A DNA stretch of 64,000 nucleotides from Falcatimonas sp. MSJ-15 (GCF_018918265.1 NZ_JAHLQC010000008.1:124001-188000), one strand, 5' to 3'. Counted from the stretch's first letter, positions 18,344 through 28,513 are shown. Notes: generated by a model not told the origin, from the sequence alone. Made by a program: numbers and translations.

Positions 18344-18372
18344 ATACAGTGCCACTATACATGGCACTGTAT
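18344..18372 (-). terminator. Hairpin after pyk
   Basis: An 11-bp perfect stem (ATACAGTGCCA/TGGCACTGTAT) with a 7-nt loop lies about 50 bp after the pyk stop. The T-tract downstream on the minus strand is weak (TGTTGC), so this may be an mRNA 3'-end stabiliser as much as a terminator. Confidence 0.55.
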
Positions 18373-18419
18373 CATATAATAACTGATATTTATATCGTTC
18401 AAAAAATTAATTATATTAA

Positions 18420-19853
18420 TTAGTCAATTTTAAGAACTCTCATCATGTTAGTGATACCTCTTTCACCAGCTTTTTCGTTAGCTGCTGGAAGTCCTGCTGT
18501 TAATACAACTGTATCACCATCTTTAACAAGTCCGCTATTCTTAGCTGTTTCAACAGCTGTCTCAATAATATCATCTGTTGAATTTTTTCTATCAGCCTTA
18601 AGTGGTTTTACACCCCATAAGATCTGCATTTTTCTCTGTACTTTTTCATCAGGTGTTGTTGCAATAACAAGTGATGATGGTTTATATTTTGATACAAGTC
18701 TTGCTGTAAAGCCTGACACTGTAGGTGTTACGATAGCTTCTGCATTTAAGCTGTCAGCTGCAGCAACTGCTGAGTAGCTAACTGTGTTAGATACGTTATT
18801 TTTCTCTGAAACTTTGTTTCTGTCGATATATTTCTGATGATCAAGGTACTGTTCTGATGTCTCACATACATGAGCCATCATTGTAACAGCTTCTACTGGA
18901 TATTTACCATTAGCTGTTTCACCTGAAAGCATAACTACGTCTGTACCATCATAGATAGCATTAGCAATATCTGTTACTTCTGCTCTTGTTGGTCTTGGAT
19001 TTCTGATCATTGAATCTAACATCTGTGTAGCTGTAATAACTGGCTTGAATACAGCATTACATTTGTCAATGATCATCTTCTGTACATGTGGTACGTCTTC
19101 AGCTGGAATCTCAACACCCATATCACCACGAGCTACCATGATACCATCACTTTCTGCGATGATTTCATCGATATTTGCAATACCTTCAGCGTTCTCAATC
19201 TTAGAGATGATTGCGATGTCTCCATTATGTTCTTTTAAGATCTTTTTGATTTCACGAACACCTTCTGCATTTCTTATGAAAGAAGCAGCGATGAAATCAA
19301 ATCCCTGTTCAATACCAAAGATGATATCGCTCTTATCTTTTTCTGTGATAGCTGGAAGGTTAATGCTTACATTAGGTACGTTAACACCTTTCTTGCTTCC
19401 AAGTTCACCACCGTTAACGATTGTACAGTGAATCTCTGTAGCTGTTGTATCATCAACGTGTAATTCGATAAGACCATCATCAAATAAGATTGTATCTCCA
19501 GCTTTAACATCACCAGCAAGTCCGCTATATGATACACAGTTTACTTCTTCAGTAGCTTCACACTGTTCCATTTTGATTGTATATTTGTTACCAGCAACAA
19601 GGTTTAATTTTTTATCTCCTGCGACAATACCAGTTCTGATCTCTGGTCCTTTTGTATCAAGAAGCATAGCAATAGGTAAACCTAATTCTTCACGAATCTC
19701 ACGAACGTTTTTAACACGTCCTAACTGTTCTTCGTGATCACCATGAGAAAAGTTAAATCTGGCAATATCCATACCATTTTTAACAAGTTCTCTTAATACG
19801 TTCTTGTCATTAGTGTTAGGTCCCATTGTACAAATAATTTTTGTTCTCTTCAT
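18420..19853 (-). CDS. pyk: Pyruvate kinase
   Basis: Converts phosphoenolpyruvate and ADP to pyruvate and ATP. The 477-residue protein starts MKRTKIICTMGPNTNDKN and has FNFSHGDHEEQ, MLLDTKGPEIRTG, the signature ISKIENAEGIANIDEIIAES (catalytic Lys and metal Glu), GIMVARGDMGVEIPAEDV and ITATQMLDSMIRNPRPTRAE. The C-terminal allosteric domain is present, but no extra PEP-utiliser domain, so this is the short form. The start at 19851-19853 has GGAGG 5 nt upstream, while the frame extends another 17 codons through a leader hairpin. Expression is probably controlled by a repressor at the inverted repeat over its promoter. Confidence 0.96.
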   Translation of the reverse strand: MKRTKIICTMGPNTNDKNVLRELVKNGMDIARFNFSHGDHEEQLGRVKNVREIREELGLPIAMLLDTKGPEIRTGIVAGDKKLNLVAGNKYTIKMEQCEATEEVNCVSYSGLAGDVKAGDTILFDDGLIELHVDDTTATEIHCTIVNGGELGSKKGVNVPNVSINLPAITEKDKSDIIFGIEQGFDFIAASFIRNAEGVREIKKILKEHNGDIAIISKIENAEGIANIDEIIAESDGIMVARGDMGVEIPAEDVPHVQKMIIDKCNAVFKPVITATQMLDSMIRNPRPTRAEVTDIANAIYDGTDVVMLSGETANGKYPVEAVTMMAHVCETSEQYLDHQKYIDRNKVSEKNNVSNTVSYSAVAAADSLNAEAIVTPTVSGFTARLVSKYKPSSLVIATTPDEKVQRKMQILWGVKPLKADRKNSTDDIIETAVETAKNSGLVKDGDTVVLTAGLPAANEKAGERGITNMMRVLKID

Positions 19854-19870
19854 AAAATCCTCCAATTTTG

Positions 19871-19951
19871 CCGTTTCTACGGCTTTTTTTGTTAAAATTT
19901 TCATAAATATAGAACGTACAGCAATTATAATACGTTCTATATCTTTGTCAT
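19871..19951 (-). promoter_or_regulatory. pyk promoter with overlapping 12-bp inverted repeat and leader hairpin
   Basis: On the minus strand: -35 ATGACA (19946-19951), a 16-bp spacer, -10 TATAAT (19924-19929). A perfect 12-bp inverted repeat, ATATAGAACGTA (19907-19918) and TACGTTCTATAT (19931-19942), brackets the -10 box and fills the spacer, as a repressor operator would. A GCCGT/ACGGC hairpin (19871-19884) follows in the leader just before the ribosome site. The regulator is unknown. Confidence 0.7.
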
Positions 19952-19993
19952 AATAAATTGTTCACAAAAATACAACTATAATACACCTTTGTA

Positions 19994-20809
19994 TTATTGC
20001 TTTTTAATATGCTGATGCGTATACAAATGTTCGCTACAATACTCATAATTACCATCACATTTTGAGCAGAAGCGAAATTCCAGATTGTCATCGTCTTTTT
20101 CTGTTCTTCCACATATGGCACATTTGTGTTTTGTTATACTCTTTGGCGCCTTAACCTGTTGTCTGTATTCACGCTTTCTCTTCATCTCATAAGGTGAAAG
20201 CTTTCTGTAATTTCTTGTTGAAAAGAAGTATATTATAAAGTTGGCAAGTGATAATACTATTGCTACTTTTACTGCAATACCTCCAGTAAAGAATGCTACT
20301 ATATAATACAGTCCATCAAGCATTGCAAGATACTTCATCTTAATCGGTATTATGAAAAACAGCAGGAGCTGATAATCCGGATAAGTAGCAGCAAAAGCAA
20401 AAAACAGTGACATATTAAGATAGTTAGTATCTAACGCATAACTGTAACCTGTTATTGCATATAATACAAATGCTGCTGCAATCGTTCCTATTATTCCTGT
20501 AAAGAAATAAATATTGAATCTGAATGCACCCCATTGTCTCTCAAGGTTAGTACCTATCATATAATACAGATACAAAGCAAATATAACAAAAATCAGTGAT
20601 GAGTCAGGCGGCTTTATCATAAATGTGACAAGTCTCCAGACTTCTCCATGCAGAATTCTCTCTGCGTTAAGGGAAAGATGCAGGCTATAAAAATATGGAT
20701 TAACGATATTAACAAATACACCAACTGCATAAAGTATTACTATATAATACATCAGATTGTGAATCGCATATTTTCCAAACTTGCGTTCTAACTTGTTAAG
20801 CCAGTTCAT
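19994..20809 (-). CDS. Rhomboid-like membrane protein with C-terminal zinc ribbon
   Basis: A 271-residue protein with about six membrane segments (residues 18-200) in a rhomboid-like pattern: GEVWRLVTFMIKP matches the conserved L1 loop of rhomboids (usual GEvWRLfT), and NLERQWGAFRFNIYFFTGII matches the following helices. The catalytic GxSG is not evident (YLNMSLFFAFA in its place), and the partner His is unclear, so it is probably an inactive rhomboid relative. The cytosolic tail has a zinc ribbon: CAICGRTEKDDDNLEFRFC, then CDGNYEYCSEHLYTHQH. It is a single gene downstream of the pilus operon; any link to pili is speculative. Confidence 0.7.
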   Translation of the reverse strand: MNWLNKLERKFGKYAIHNLMYYIVILYAVGVFVNIVNPYFYSLHLSLNAERILHGEVWRLVTFMIKPPDSSLIFVIFALYLYYMIGTNLERQWGAFRFNIYFFTGIIGTIAAAFVLYAITGYSYALDTNYLNMSLFFAFAATYPDYQLLLFFIIPIKMKYLAMLDGLYYIVAFFTGGIAVKVAIVLSLANFIIYFFSTRNYRKLSPYEMKRKREYRQQVKAPKSITKHKCAICGRTEKDDDNLEFRFCSKCDGNYEYCSEHLYTHQHIKKQ

Positions 20810-20932
20810 ATCATTCCTTCTTCACTTTTTATTATAGCGGACATACCGCATTGACATTATAAATTAGTAACAATTATTTGTCAATTAATTCTGTTCTTAA
20901 ATAATAATTTTTTTTGAGTAATTTTATATTCA

Positions 20933-23900
20933 TTAATCAAGTTCAAAAAGAGCTCTCTTCATAATTATGGCATTTTTATTGCTTGAAATCACATTTTCGC
21001 CTGCTTTTCCAAACCTTACTTTTGCTTCTATTGTAAGTTTCTCCATAATCACGCTATTTAATTGTGTTACCGGTACATCAATATAATATTCAACGCCTGA
21101 TGTAAGTGATGTATTGTCTACAGGTATATTATCTGATGTTCTAAATATCTGATATCCTTCATTTTTACTAACATCTGTATTACCATTCTCATCAGACATA
21201 TGGAATACTACTTCTGTAGTCTTGTTAGACACAATACTCTTATCCTGAAGCATGAAGTATATTCTCTTATACTGAACACCATCAACTGTTGTTATACCAC
21301 TGCCGATTGCATTCTCACTCTCTGTTGCATCATAATCAACATAGAGGAAAGCATTCTCTCCATTATCTGTTGCATCTGTATTAGTAATTGTTATCTCTAC
21401 AGGTGCAGCAGAAGAACGATAAGCTGCAATCATAGTATTAACAAATAGTTTTATCTCCATATCTGATAGTTTAAACGTTGTCCTTTTAGAATACTTCATA
21501 TGTCCCATACCGGTATATGTTATGTTGCCAATATTGTAGATATAGTAATTATTACGTCCATCATTAGGGCTCTGATTATAATAATCACCACCAAGTGAAT
21601 ACCATACTGTTATATCATCAGTCTCAAGATCCAACTGAAAATATTGTGAATGTGTCTCTGCAACATCAAACTCTTTATCAATATTATATGGATATGTTGT
21701 AATCTGTCCTGTATTATTATTAGTAACTTTTGTAGTCTTTCTTGTATATTGTTTCAGATTCTGATCATAACAGTCAATTGTAGCTGTTGTATATCCTTGA
21801 ATATACTTTGACAAATCTTCACTTGTTGTTATATCACTGCCTATATATACACTGTCTTTACCTTCACGTTCATCTTTGTTAAGCCTTACACCATAACGGT
21901 CCATACCAAGCATTTCTCTAAAATATGATGCATTGAGATTCTCTTTGGTATTGTCCCTTTCTTTATTCCAGTTATACATAAGTACATCATGTGCAAACAG
22001 AACTGCTTTTCCTGTATTAGCAAAATCTACAACACCTTGTAAGAGATTCCTGTCATCAATCTCCGGATATTTATCACAAAAACCAAGAATAAGCATATCG
22101 AATTCACTAAAGTAATATGGATTATTCTTAATCATATCTGATACTTCATTAATTGTAAGTCTTGTAAAATGAATATCAAAACAATCAAGATCTTTAGTAT
22201 AATACCAGAATTTACCCGTAATATCAGATAGATTATCCGGAAGTACTTTTCCATTGACAACTGTATTATTCCTAAAATCTTCAATCTTAGTCTTGCCTGC
22301 TATTTCTTCATCTGTAGGAAGTGCAACACTTATTATATCTGAATCTGGAGCTATCTGAAGTATCTTAATAGTCTCTTTTTCAGTATTAGCTGATGCCTTT
22401 AATGCACAATATCCTATCTTTGAATCCCTGATACTTGAATTAGAGTTATTGACAAGCTCTAATCTCCAAGGAAGTATACCGACAAGCTTGTCAACACTTC
22501 TTGTAACCTTAAATGTATGTCCTGCTGCCAGATCCTTTATATCAACATTTCTTGAAAGTGTCTCATCATATACATAGACAGAATTAAGAAGCTCTGCCTG
22601 TGCATCAAACTTACCATCAGCATTGCTATCTATATACAGATTAAGTGTATATGTATCTTCTGCAATAGTATTATTAATAGTAAATCTGTATTCAAGCACT
22701 TTATTGTTAATATTTTCACCATTTACATATATATCTGCATCAGTGATATTTTTACCTTCATTGACTGCGGCTGTCTTATCAACATATTCTTTAGGCTCAC
22801 TTAGCATATCAATATTACACATCTTCTCAGTCATAATCCTTCTAAGATTCTTTCTGTCAAGTCCTTTTTCACAATAAGTTCTCGAATCATTATATGTTGT
22901 AAGGAATACACGCATATTAGTTGTCTTATCTGCACCCTTATAATTGTCAATTATACGATTAGATGGATCTGAATAGAATCCTTTTGCAAATATAACAGGA
23001 AGTTTACCATTAATATAATCTTCAAGCTTTCTTACACTAACACCAGTCAGGTCATTACCACTTTTAATAACATTCTTACAATCACTCTTGCCATCAAGAC
23101 CATCCCAAAGCGACTTTCTGACTTTATATGTTCCTCTGCCTGAATGAATGTAAGCATATTGCGAATACTCTCCATCTATTGTATTGCCATTAAGATATGT
23201 TCCAATAAATATCATATCATACTCAGAATTAAGATCAATATTACTGCATATAAACTCAGCAGAAGTCTGCCTTACAACTTTAATATCACCTGTGAATTCA
23301 GGAAGTGTATTAGTTATAAGCGTCTTAAAATATGCATCTGACTTAAATCTGTTACCAGCTTCAATTTCAAGAATAACCATATCTCTGTTAATCTCATCTT
23401 CATAAGTCTTATCTCTGTGAAGAAGATAATATATAGCATCTGCCGGTGACATGTGATTCTCATCACCTGAATATCTTATATCTTCTCCACTATTCTTAAA
23501 GAAATCAAATGCATCCGAAGTATAACCCTGATTATTAATATGCCATCCATTAACAATATTCTGTGTCGTTGCTGTATTACCATTAAAAGTAAAATAATTA
23601 TTCCTTACAGTATCATTATTGTTATTATTATAAAGATTTGTCTCAAATCCAAGGTCTGCAAAATTATATACATGCCCCATATCTGCATAATCATCATATA
23701 TCTCAAATGGACAGAATGTAAGAATTCCCCAATAAGCTGCTGCATCACCTGTCTGTTCAATGTAATTGCCATTCTCATCAATCTTACCTGTTTTTATATA
23801 ATTATTATAAAAAGTTACAGGATCCATAACATGCATCATAATATACAATTTTACAATATTATTACCATAATAATTATCACCTCTTGCAACATCACTGCTT

Positions 23901-25159
23901 ACAGGAGTACCATTCGCATAATATTTTGTAAGTGCAACATTCTTAGTATTATATGACTTTTGATAAGTCTCAATATCATATATAAGAGCACTCTTTTCTT
24001 CAACACATGTTCTTATAAAAAGTTTTTTGGCTGTTTCAAAAGTAAGATCATTATGATCAAAACCTTCTCTTTCTTCATGAATTGTTCCATCAAAAAGTTT
24101 TTTATTAGCATAACTCTTCCAAAGTCCATTAAGTGCTCCTACATGACTCTTAGGTGTAATATATATAAGATCTGATTGGTCAATAAGTTCTGGATTCTTA
24201 TTAAGCTCATCAGGTGTAACTGTAACAACTTTAGTAACATAATCTGAAGCTTCATCATCGTCTATTCGCATTATATCTTTTGCAAATCTGTTACAGCTCT
24301 CATATACATAGATATAACCTTCATATACAGCTTTCTCCATATATGTATATACTTTCTTATCATAGCTTAGTGCATTATTATGATTTGCTTCTTCATAGGT
24401 ATATGGCTTTGCATTATAACCATCAAGAGTATATACTTCAATATTGCCATCTTTGAATTCAGGAAGTCCATACCAGTTAAGTGTACCTGTCTCACCTTTT
24501 TTAACCTTCCTATATACTGCATCAGTTATATCACTTACATCATAACTTCCATTACCATCACCAACATATATGTAGTATCCTATATTCTTATTATCTTCTG
24601 TTAGTTCACTAAGTTGCTCATCAACATAATCATAAGCTCCACCCGGCATATTAACAGCTTCACATGCTGTAATAAGCTGTACATAATCTCCATCTCCATC
24701 TGCCATTCTCTTAAAATAACCATATTGATATCTATTCTCTAACTTTGTATATTGTGATGGATTGGCAAGTGAAGTTATATTACTCTCATCTTCCACATAG
24801 AATTTCTTCTTACTATTTGATGGGCTGACATTAATCGCCCAGCCACCACTTCCAATTGCATTAATCGCACCGTTTAATACAACCTGCTCCATTGATACAG
24901 GCTCCTGTCCTTTGACAAGATATCCAATCTCTGCATAGCCTTCATAAGGTGTAATCTCAAGAATCACAAAAGGATTATTAACTGTTCCAAGACTATATTC
25001 ATTATAATCCAAAGACTTTGGCAGCTTATAATCTGTACTTCCTGCTGCATTAACGCTAAACATGTCAAAAATACCATATTTTGAGCCTACTAATAAAGAT
25101 TCCACCACAAACAGAAAAGCAAGCATTATACACAATATTTTCTTATTTTTTCTATTCAT
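20933..25159 (-). CDS. Large secreted DUF5057 protein, last gene of the pilus operon
   Basis: A 1408-residue exported protein. Residues 8-38 form a signal peptide (KILCIMLAFLFVVESLLVGS) ending near VNAAG. The next segment, NPFVILEITPYEGYAEIGYL, opens the DUF5057 region. Two alpha/beta segments look like amidotransferase-type Rossmann folds (EYDMIFIGTYLNG near 660 and EFDMLILGFCDKYPEIDDRN near 1050). The C-terminal 250 residues are beta-rich and Ig-like. There is no LPXTG, C-terminal anchor or S-layer domain. It starts 15 bp after a pseudopilin gene. Its place after four pseudopilins mirrors pilY1 in proteobacterial minor-pilin clusters, so a pilus-tip or surface adhesin role is a reasonable inference. 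The function has not been shown. Confidence 0.75.
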   Translation of the reverse strand: MNRKNKKILCIMLAFLFVVESLLVGSKYGIFDMFSVNAAGSTDYKLPKSLDYNEYSLGTVNNPFVILEITPYEGYAEIGYLVKGQEPVSMEQVVLNGAINAIGSGGWAINVSPSNSKKKFYVEDESNITSLANPSQYTKLENRYQYGYFKRMADGDGDYVQLITACEAVNMPGGAYDYVDEQLSELTEDNKNIGYYIYVGDGNGSYDVSDITDAVYRKVKKGETGTLNWYGLPEFKDGNIEVYTLDGYNAKPYTYEEANHNNALSYDKKVYTYMEKAVYEGYIYVYESCNRFAKDIMRIDDDEASDYVTKVVTVTPDELNKNPELIDQSDLIYITPKSHVGALNGLWKSYANKKLFDGTIHEEREGFDHNDLTFETAKKLFIRTCVEEKSALIYDIETYQKSYNTKNVALTKYYANGTPVSSDVARGDNYYGNNIVKLYIMMHVMDPVTFYNNYIKTGKIDENGNYIEQTGDAAAYWGILTFCPFEIYDDYADMGHVYNFADLGFETNLYNNNNNDTVRNNYFTFNGNTATTQNIVNGWHINNQGYTSDAFDFFKNSGEDIRYSGDENHMSPADAIYYLLHRDKTYEDEINRDMVILEIEAGNRFKSDAYFKTLITNTLPEFTGDIKVVRQTSAEFICSNIDLNSEYDMIFIGTYLNGNTIDGEYSQYAYIHSGRGTYKVRKSLWDGLDGKSDCKNVIKSGNDLTGVSVRKLEDYINGKLPVIFAKGFYSDPSNRIIDNYKGADKTTNMRVFLTTYNDSRTYCEKGLDRKNLRRIMTEKMCNIDMLSEPKEYVDKTAAVNEGKNITDADIYVNGENINNKVLEYRFTINNTIAEDTYTLNLYIDSNADGKFDAQAELLNSVYVYDETLSRNVDIKDLAAGHTFKVTRSVDKLVGILPWRLELVNNSNSSIRDSKIGYCALKASANTEKETIKILQIAPDSDIISVALPTDEEIAGKTKIEDFRNNTVVNGKVLPDNLSDITGKFWYYTKDLDCFDIHFTRLTINEVSDMIKNNPYYFSEFDMLILGFCDKYPEIDDRNLLQGVVDFANTGKAVLFAHDVLMYNWNKERDNTKENLNASYFREMLGMDRYGVRLNKDEREGKDSVYIGSDITTSEDLSKYIQGYTTATIDCYDQNLKQYTRKTTKVTNNNTGQITTYPYNIDKEFDVAETHSQYFQLDLETDDITVWYSLGGDYYNQSPNDGRNNYYIYNIGNITYTGMGHMKYSKRTTFKLSDMEIKLFVNTMIAAYRSSAAPVEITITNTDATDNGENAFLYVDYDATESENAIGSGITTVDGVQYKRIYFMLQDKSIVSNKTTEVVFHMSDENGNTDVSKNEGYQIFRTSDNIPVDNTSLTSGVEYYIDVPVTQLNSVIMEKLTIEAKVRFGKAGENVISSNKNAIIMKRALFELD

Positions 25160-25174
25160 TACATATTCCTTCCT

Positions 25175-25786
25175 TTACTTTCTGTTTCTGCTCGTCACAA
25201 GTATACTGCTCTCATATTCAGACTTACCATTTTTAAAATAGAGTTGTAACTCAATGCTGTCTTTAGCATCTAAGTAATTATCTGGTGTCACAACAAAATT
25301 CTTAACATACATTGCAAGATAGTTATTACGTCCTGAATTATCACATTTATTCTTAATATCCTTTAGTGATATATCTTTAAGTACTACATCCTGTGTAGTC
25401 TTATCTTTTTCAAAACATAAAAGATTCTCTGATTCATTAAAGATAATCATATCACAATAATTATCACCTTTATCACTGACAAGAACAGTAAGCACTTTAT
25501 ATCTGCCACTATCAGTTACAACTGACGGGTAGTATACATAATCTTTTGATTCCTTAAGAATATCAGATACAAAAGATAGTGCTGTCTCGGATTCAACAGA
25601 CAGATTCACTTCACCGCTTCCACTGCCAAACAGATTAGAACCTGCTGCTGTAAGTGAAGCCGCTGCAAGCATAACTATCGCAGCTATAAGCATACCGACA
25701 ATCAGTTCAACCAGAGTAAAACCTCTATTATCCAAAGCTATATCTGAATTAACATTATTTTTTTGTATAATCCTATTCTTCTTCAT
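25175..25786 (-). CDS. Type IV pseudopilin, PilW/GspJ-like
   Basis: A 203-residue class III-signal pseudopilin. The prepilin peptidase site is DNRG/FTLVELIVGML, with cleavage after Gly22 and Glu at mature position 5. A hydrophobic helix of about 25 residues follows, then a beta-rich head (VLTVLVSDKGDNYCDMIIFN). The size and head composition resemble PilW/GspJ minor subunits. It is 7 bp from the previous pseudopilin gene and 15 bp from the DUF5057 gene. It probably forms part of a priming complex at the pilus tip. Confidence 0.82.
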   Translation of the reverse strand: MKKNRIIQKNNVNSDIALDNRGFTLVELIVGMLIAAIVMLAAASLTAAGSNLFGSGSGEVNLSVESETALSFVSDILKESKDYVYYPSVVTDSGRYKVLTVLVSDKGDNYCDMIIFNESENLLCFEKDKTTQDVVLKDISLKDIKNKCDNSGRNNYLAMYVKNFVVTPDNYLDAKDSIELQLYFKNGKSEYESSILVTSRNRK

Positions 25787-25792
25787 AACTCT

Positions 25793-26332
25793 CTACTCCT
25801 GTTTCATAATGTAACTTCTGCCGGTTTCCTTGATAAGTTTTATTATAACTTCCTTAGTTCCTTTAACACTAATCTCATCTATATCAGAGCTAAAAGCTCC
25901 ACTGCCTTTTACAAAATTAATCCTATACTCCATACCCTCACTATCTGAGAGCTTAGTAACAGTTCCGTCACTTGCTTTAACGTTAAGTGAAAGGGAAGTA
26001 CTTCCAAGAAGTGTACCTTCATCATATTCTGAAGTTCCAGCATTATCTGTACATATAGCTGCGTAATAATTCTTATCTTTGGTATATATAACAAGGCTTA
26101 TCCTGCCTTCCTGCTTACTCATAGTCTTAATTCTCGTCTGTTCAAGTGCCGAATTGAGTTTTGCTGCACATGAAGATGCATTAACTCTGTGTATATAACC
26201 GACACTTATAATACCTGCTGTTGATAGAATTGCAAGAATCAGTATAACAACAATAACTTCAATAAGACTGACACCTTTATTAGAGAGAGTATATTTTGTT
26301 TTTCTATGTTTCAACCTTAATGACAACATCAT
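25793..26332 (-). CDS. Type IV pseudopilin, FimU/GspH-like
   Basis: A 179-residue prepilin with the site LSNKG/VSLIEVIVVIL (Glu at mature position 5) and a helix reaching AAKLNSALEQTRIKTMSKQE. This pattern, with an R-x-x-A-like motif near mature residue 40, is typical of GspH/FimU. The short head contains one Cys pair candidate (SSCAAK and AAICTDN). It is nested between the PilX-like and PilW-like genes with 7-10 bp gaps, so translation is coupled. Confidence 0.82.
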   Translation of the reverse strand: MMLSLRLKHRKTKYTLSNKGVSLIEVIVVILILAILSTAGIISVGYIHRVNASSCAAKLNSALEQTRIKTMSKQEGRISLVIYTKDKNYYAAICTDNAGTSEYDEGTLLGSTSLSLNVKASDGTVTKLSDSEGMEYRINFVKGSGAFSSDIDEISVKGTKEVIIKLIKETGRSYIMKQE

Positions 26333-26341
26333 TCATCCCCT

Positions 26342-28513
26342 TTAATCCTTATACCAGTTTTCATAATACACATCTATCATCTTATCACTGTCAGCCACCG
26401 TATCTTGGCTATCTTCACTAACATAGTCTTTAAAATACTTATATATGTTACTGTCAGATTGTATAAGGTCAATTATCTTATCAGAATACTTAACAGTTGC
26501 ATTACCAGACAGTCTGACGTTGCCTTTTGCAATTATAAGTCCTGTAAATGAAGCATTAACATTAACATTACCTGTTGTTATAATTAATCCATTATTATGA
26601 ATAGTATCAACATTCACGTCTCTATCAGTAATACATACATAATATGGATTATTAGCATTCTCTGTAATGCTATATGCATATCCGCCTCTTATACTGCTGT
26701 CATATATAACACCATGCTCACCGGCATCTGTATTATCTTCAAACCATATAAGATTATCTGTAAGATCATTATTATCATCTGATACATAATCTGTTCTGAG
26801 TTTTTTAATAAGACCATCATAAGATGCACCATAATTAATCTCTGACGCTTCTACAGAAGAATCATTCTGAGAAAGGTTAGCACCTACAAGTGATAATGCT
26901 CCGTCATTATACATAAGTGCATTACCTGTTGACACAATACTCTCATTAAGAATAACATTACCTGTATTATTGCCTGCTGTTCTCTGGTTAAGATCTATAC
27001 CATACCTGTTATAATATTCTTTATAATAAGCTGCTGCCTTATCAGCATTTTGAAACTTCATATAGATATAGAACATACCTCCTTCTACACCTTTTGTTCC
27101 AACATACCTTACAGGAACGCTGACATAAGGTGTAGCCGGATTAAGATAATTCTCTAATACAATTCCACCATTTTTTCCTGACATAGTAATATCAATTGTA
27201 TATTCACCATCCATAATCTTTTGATATTCATCTGCTGTTACAGGATTATGTAAAAGCCCGCTTATACATTCATTAGGAAGAAGATATGCAACCTGATTAC
27301 CTTTAAAAGTCACTGACTCACCCATAAGCACAGATACATTACTCTCACTCTTAACAGTACTTCCATATCTGTCTGGAACATTAAGATATGATTTACCAGC
27401 TACATAAAGTGTTGATAAATCAGACAAATCAAGTGTTGCAAACTGTGCATTAACATTAATGGCACTGCTTGTCATCGCATCACCATCTATATTAGCAGGT
27501 GACGAATTACCACTGCTATATCCATAATAATTACCACTTATCTTAACATTACCACCTTTTGCAGAGAGTGTAAGATCATCTTTCACATAACAGTCGGCAT
27601 TAACAGATATATAATCAGATGGTGTTGTATAACCACTATCAGACTTAGTAAGAATATTATCAGCCCATATAGAACATGTATTACCAAGTGTCTGAAGAAA
27701 ATCTGCTCTAAAATGGCCTTTATTCTCAACTGTAATATCTTCTCTTGTAATAATCTTAGCTGCATTAATATTAAGCGAATTGCCAAGTCCTGATACAACT
27801 ATTCCACTTCCTGAATATACATTGCCATTAACATTGGCACTTGTAAGATTAGCATCTAATGTTCCGTCATTAATAATTGCAAAATCACTATAATACAATT
27901 CTCCATCGCCATAAGTTACCTGTCTGTCCGGATAATTACATTCAACAGTAATATCCGTTGTTATTCTGCTCTCATAGCCTTTTTCATCAAGATAACTAAG
28001 TGATATGCCTTTGAAAGTTACAATATATTTATCATAATCAAACGCAACAACCGGTGATAATGCAATCTCTACACCATATCCATTATCTTTTCTGACTTTT
28101 ATATTAACAAAATAACTGTAAAGCTGATTAAGTTCATCTTCTGACATAAGATGTTCATTATTAGAATCATCTGAAGTATATTCGCTGTAGAATGTTTTTA
28201 CAAAATCAGTTTTCATATTCTTAATACGTTTATTACTATCTGTAGATGTATATGTAGTAAGCATCTTCTCATATACATCTGCCATAGTCTCTGAAGCATT
28301 CTCATATATTCCATTTTTTAATTCATCAAGTGCATTCTCTGCTGTATAAAAATTATCTTTAGACTTAATTGATGTATTCTTCATATCAAAATTCATCTTA
28401 GTAAGGCTTAGCATAAGCATCCCAAGAATACTTACAAACATTGAACAGATAATTACTATAATTAATGATGAACCTGCATTATTAAGTTTTTTTCTACTCT
28501 TAGGTCTTTTCAT
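26342..28513 (-). CDS. PilX-like pseudopilin with a large beta-rich ectodomain
   Basis: A 723-residue protein. Its N-terminus is a PilX/GspK-type prepilin: basic leader, LNNAG/SSLIIVIICSMFVS, then a 20-residue helix and the conserved region NFYTAENALDELKNGI that matches PilX_N (usual QAAEAGL). Mature position 5 is Ile, not Glu, as in GspK-like tip subunits. From about residue 200 to 700 there are many short repeats with regularly spaced Asn, Gly and Val (DANLTSANVNGNVYSGSG and KGGNVKISGNYYGYSS), suggesting a beta-helix. Usual PilX proteins are under 250 residues, so the ectodomain is a large extension. It is 3 bp after the previous gene. Confidence 0.75.
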   Translation of the reverse strand: MKRPKSRKKLNNAGSSLIIVIICSMFVSILGMLMLSLTKMNFDMKNTSIKSKDNFYTAENALDELKNGIYENASETMADVYEKMLTTYTSTDSNKRIKNMKTDFVKTFYSEYTSDDSNNEHLMSEDELNQLYSYFVNIKVRKDNGYGVEIALSPVVAFDYDKYIVTFKGISLSYLDEKGYESRITTDITVECNYPDRQVTYGDGELYYSDFAIINDGTLDANLTSANVNGNVYSGSGIVVSGLGNSLNINAAKIITREDITVENKGHFRADFLQTLGNTCSIWADNILTKSDSGYTTPSDYISVNADCYVKDDLTLSAKGGNVKISGNYYGYSSGNSSPANIDGDAMTSSAINVNAQFATLDLSDLSTLYVAGKSYLNVPDRYGSTVKSESNVSVLMGESVTFKGNQVAYLLPNECISGLLHNPVTADEYQKIMDGEYTIDITMSGKNGGIVLENYLNPATPYVSVPVRYVGTKGVEGGMFYIYMKFQNADKAAAYYKEYYNRYGIDLNQRTAGNNTGNVILNESIVSTGNALMYNDGALSLVGANLSQNDSSVEASEINYGASYDGLIKKLRTDYVSDDNNDLTDNLIWFEDNTDAGEHGVIYDSSIRGGYAYSITENANNPYYVCITDRDVNVDTIHNNGLIITTGNVNVNASFTGLIIAKGNVRLSGNATVKYSDKIIDLIQSDSNIYKYFKDYVSEDSQDTVADSDKMIDVYYENWYKD

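Noticed and set aside
23540..23956. Long plus-strand frames opposite the DUF5057 and other large genes
   Set aside because: They are Ile/Cys/Tyr-rich mirror frames of AT-rich coding sequence with no ribosome sites; the minus-strand genes explain the region.
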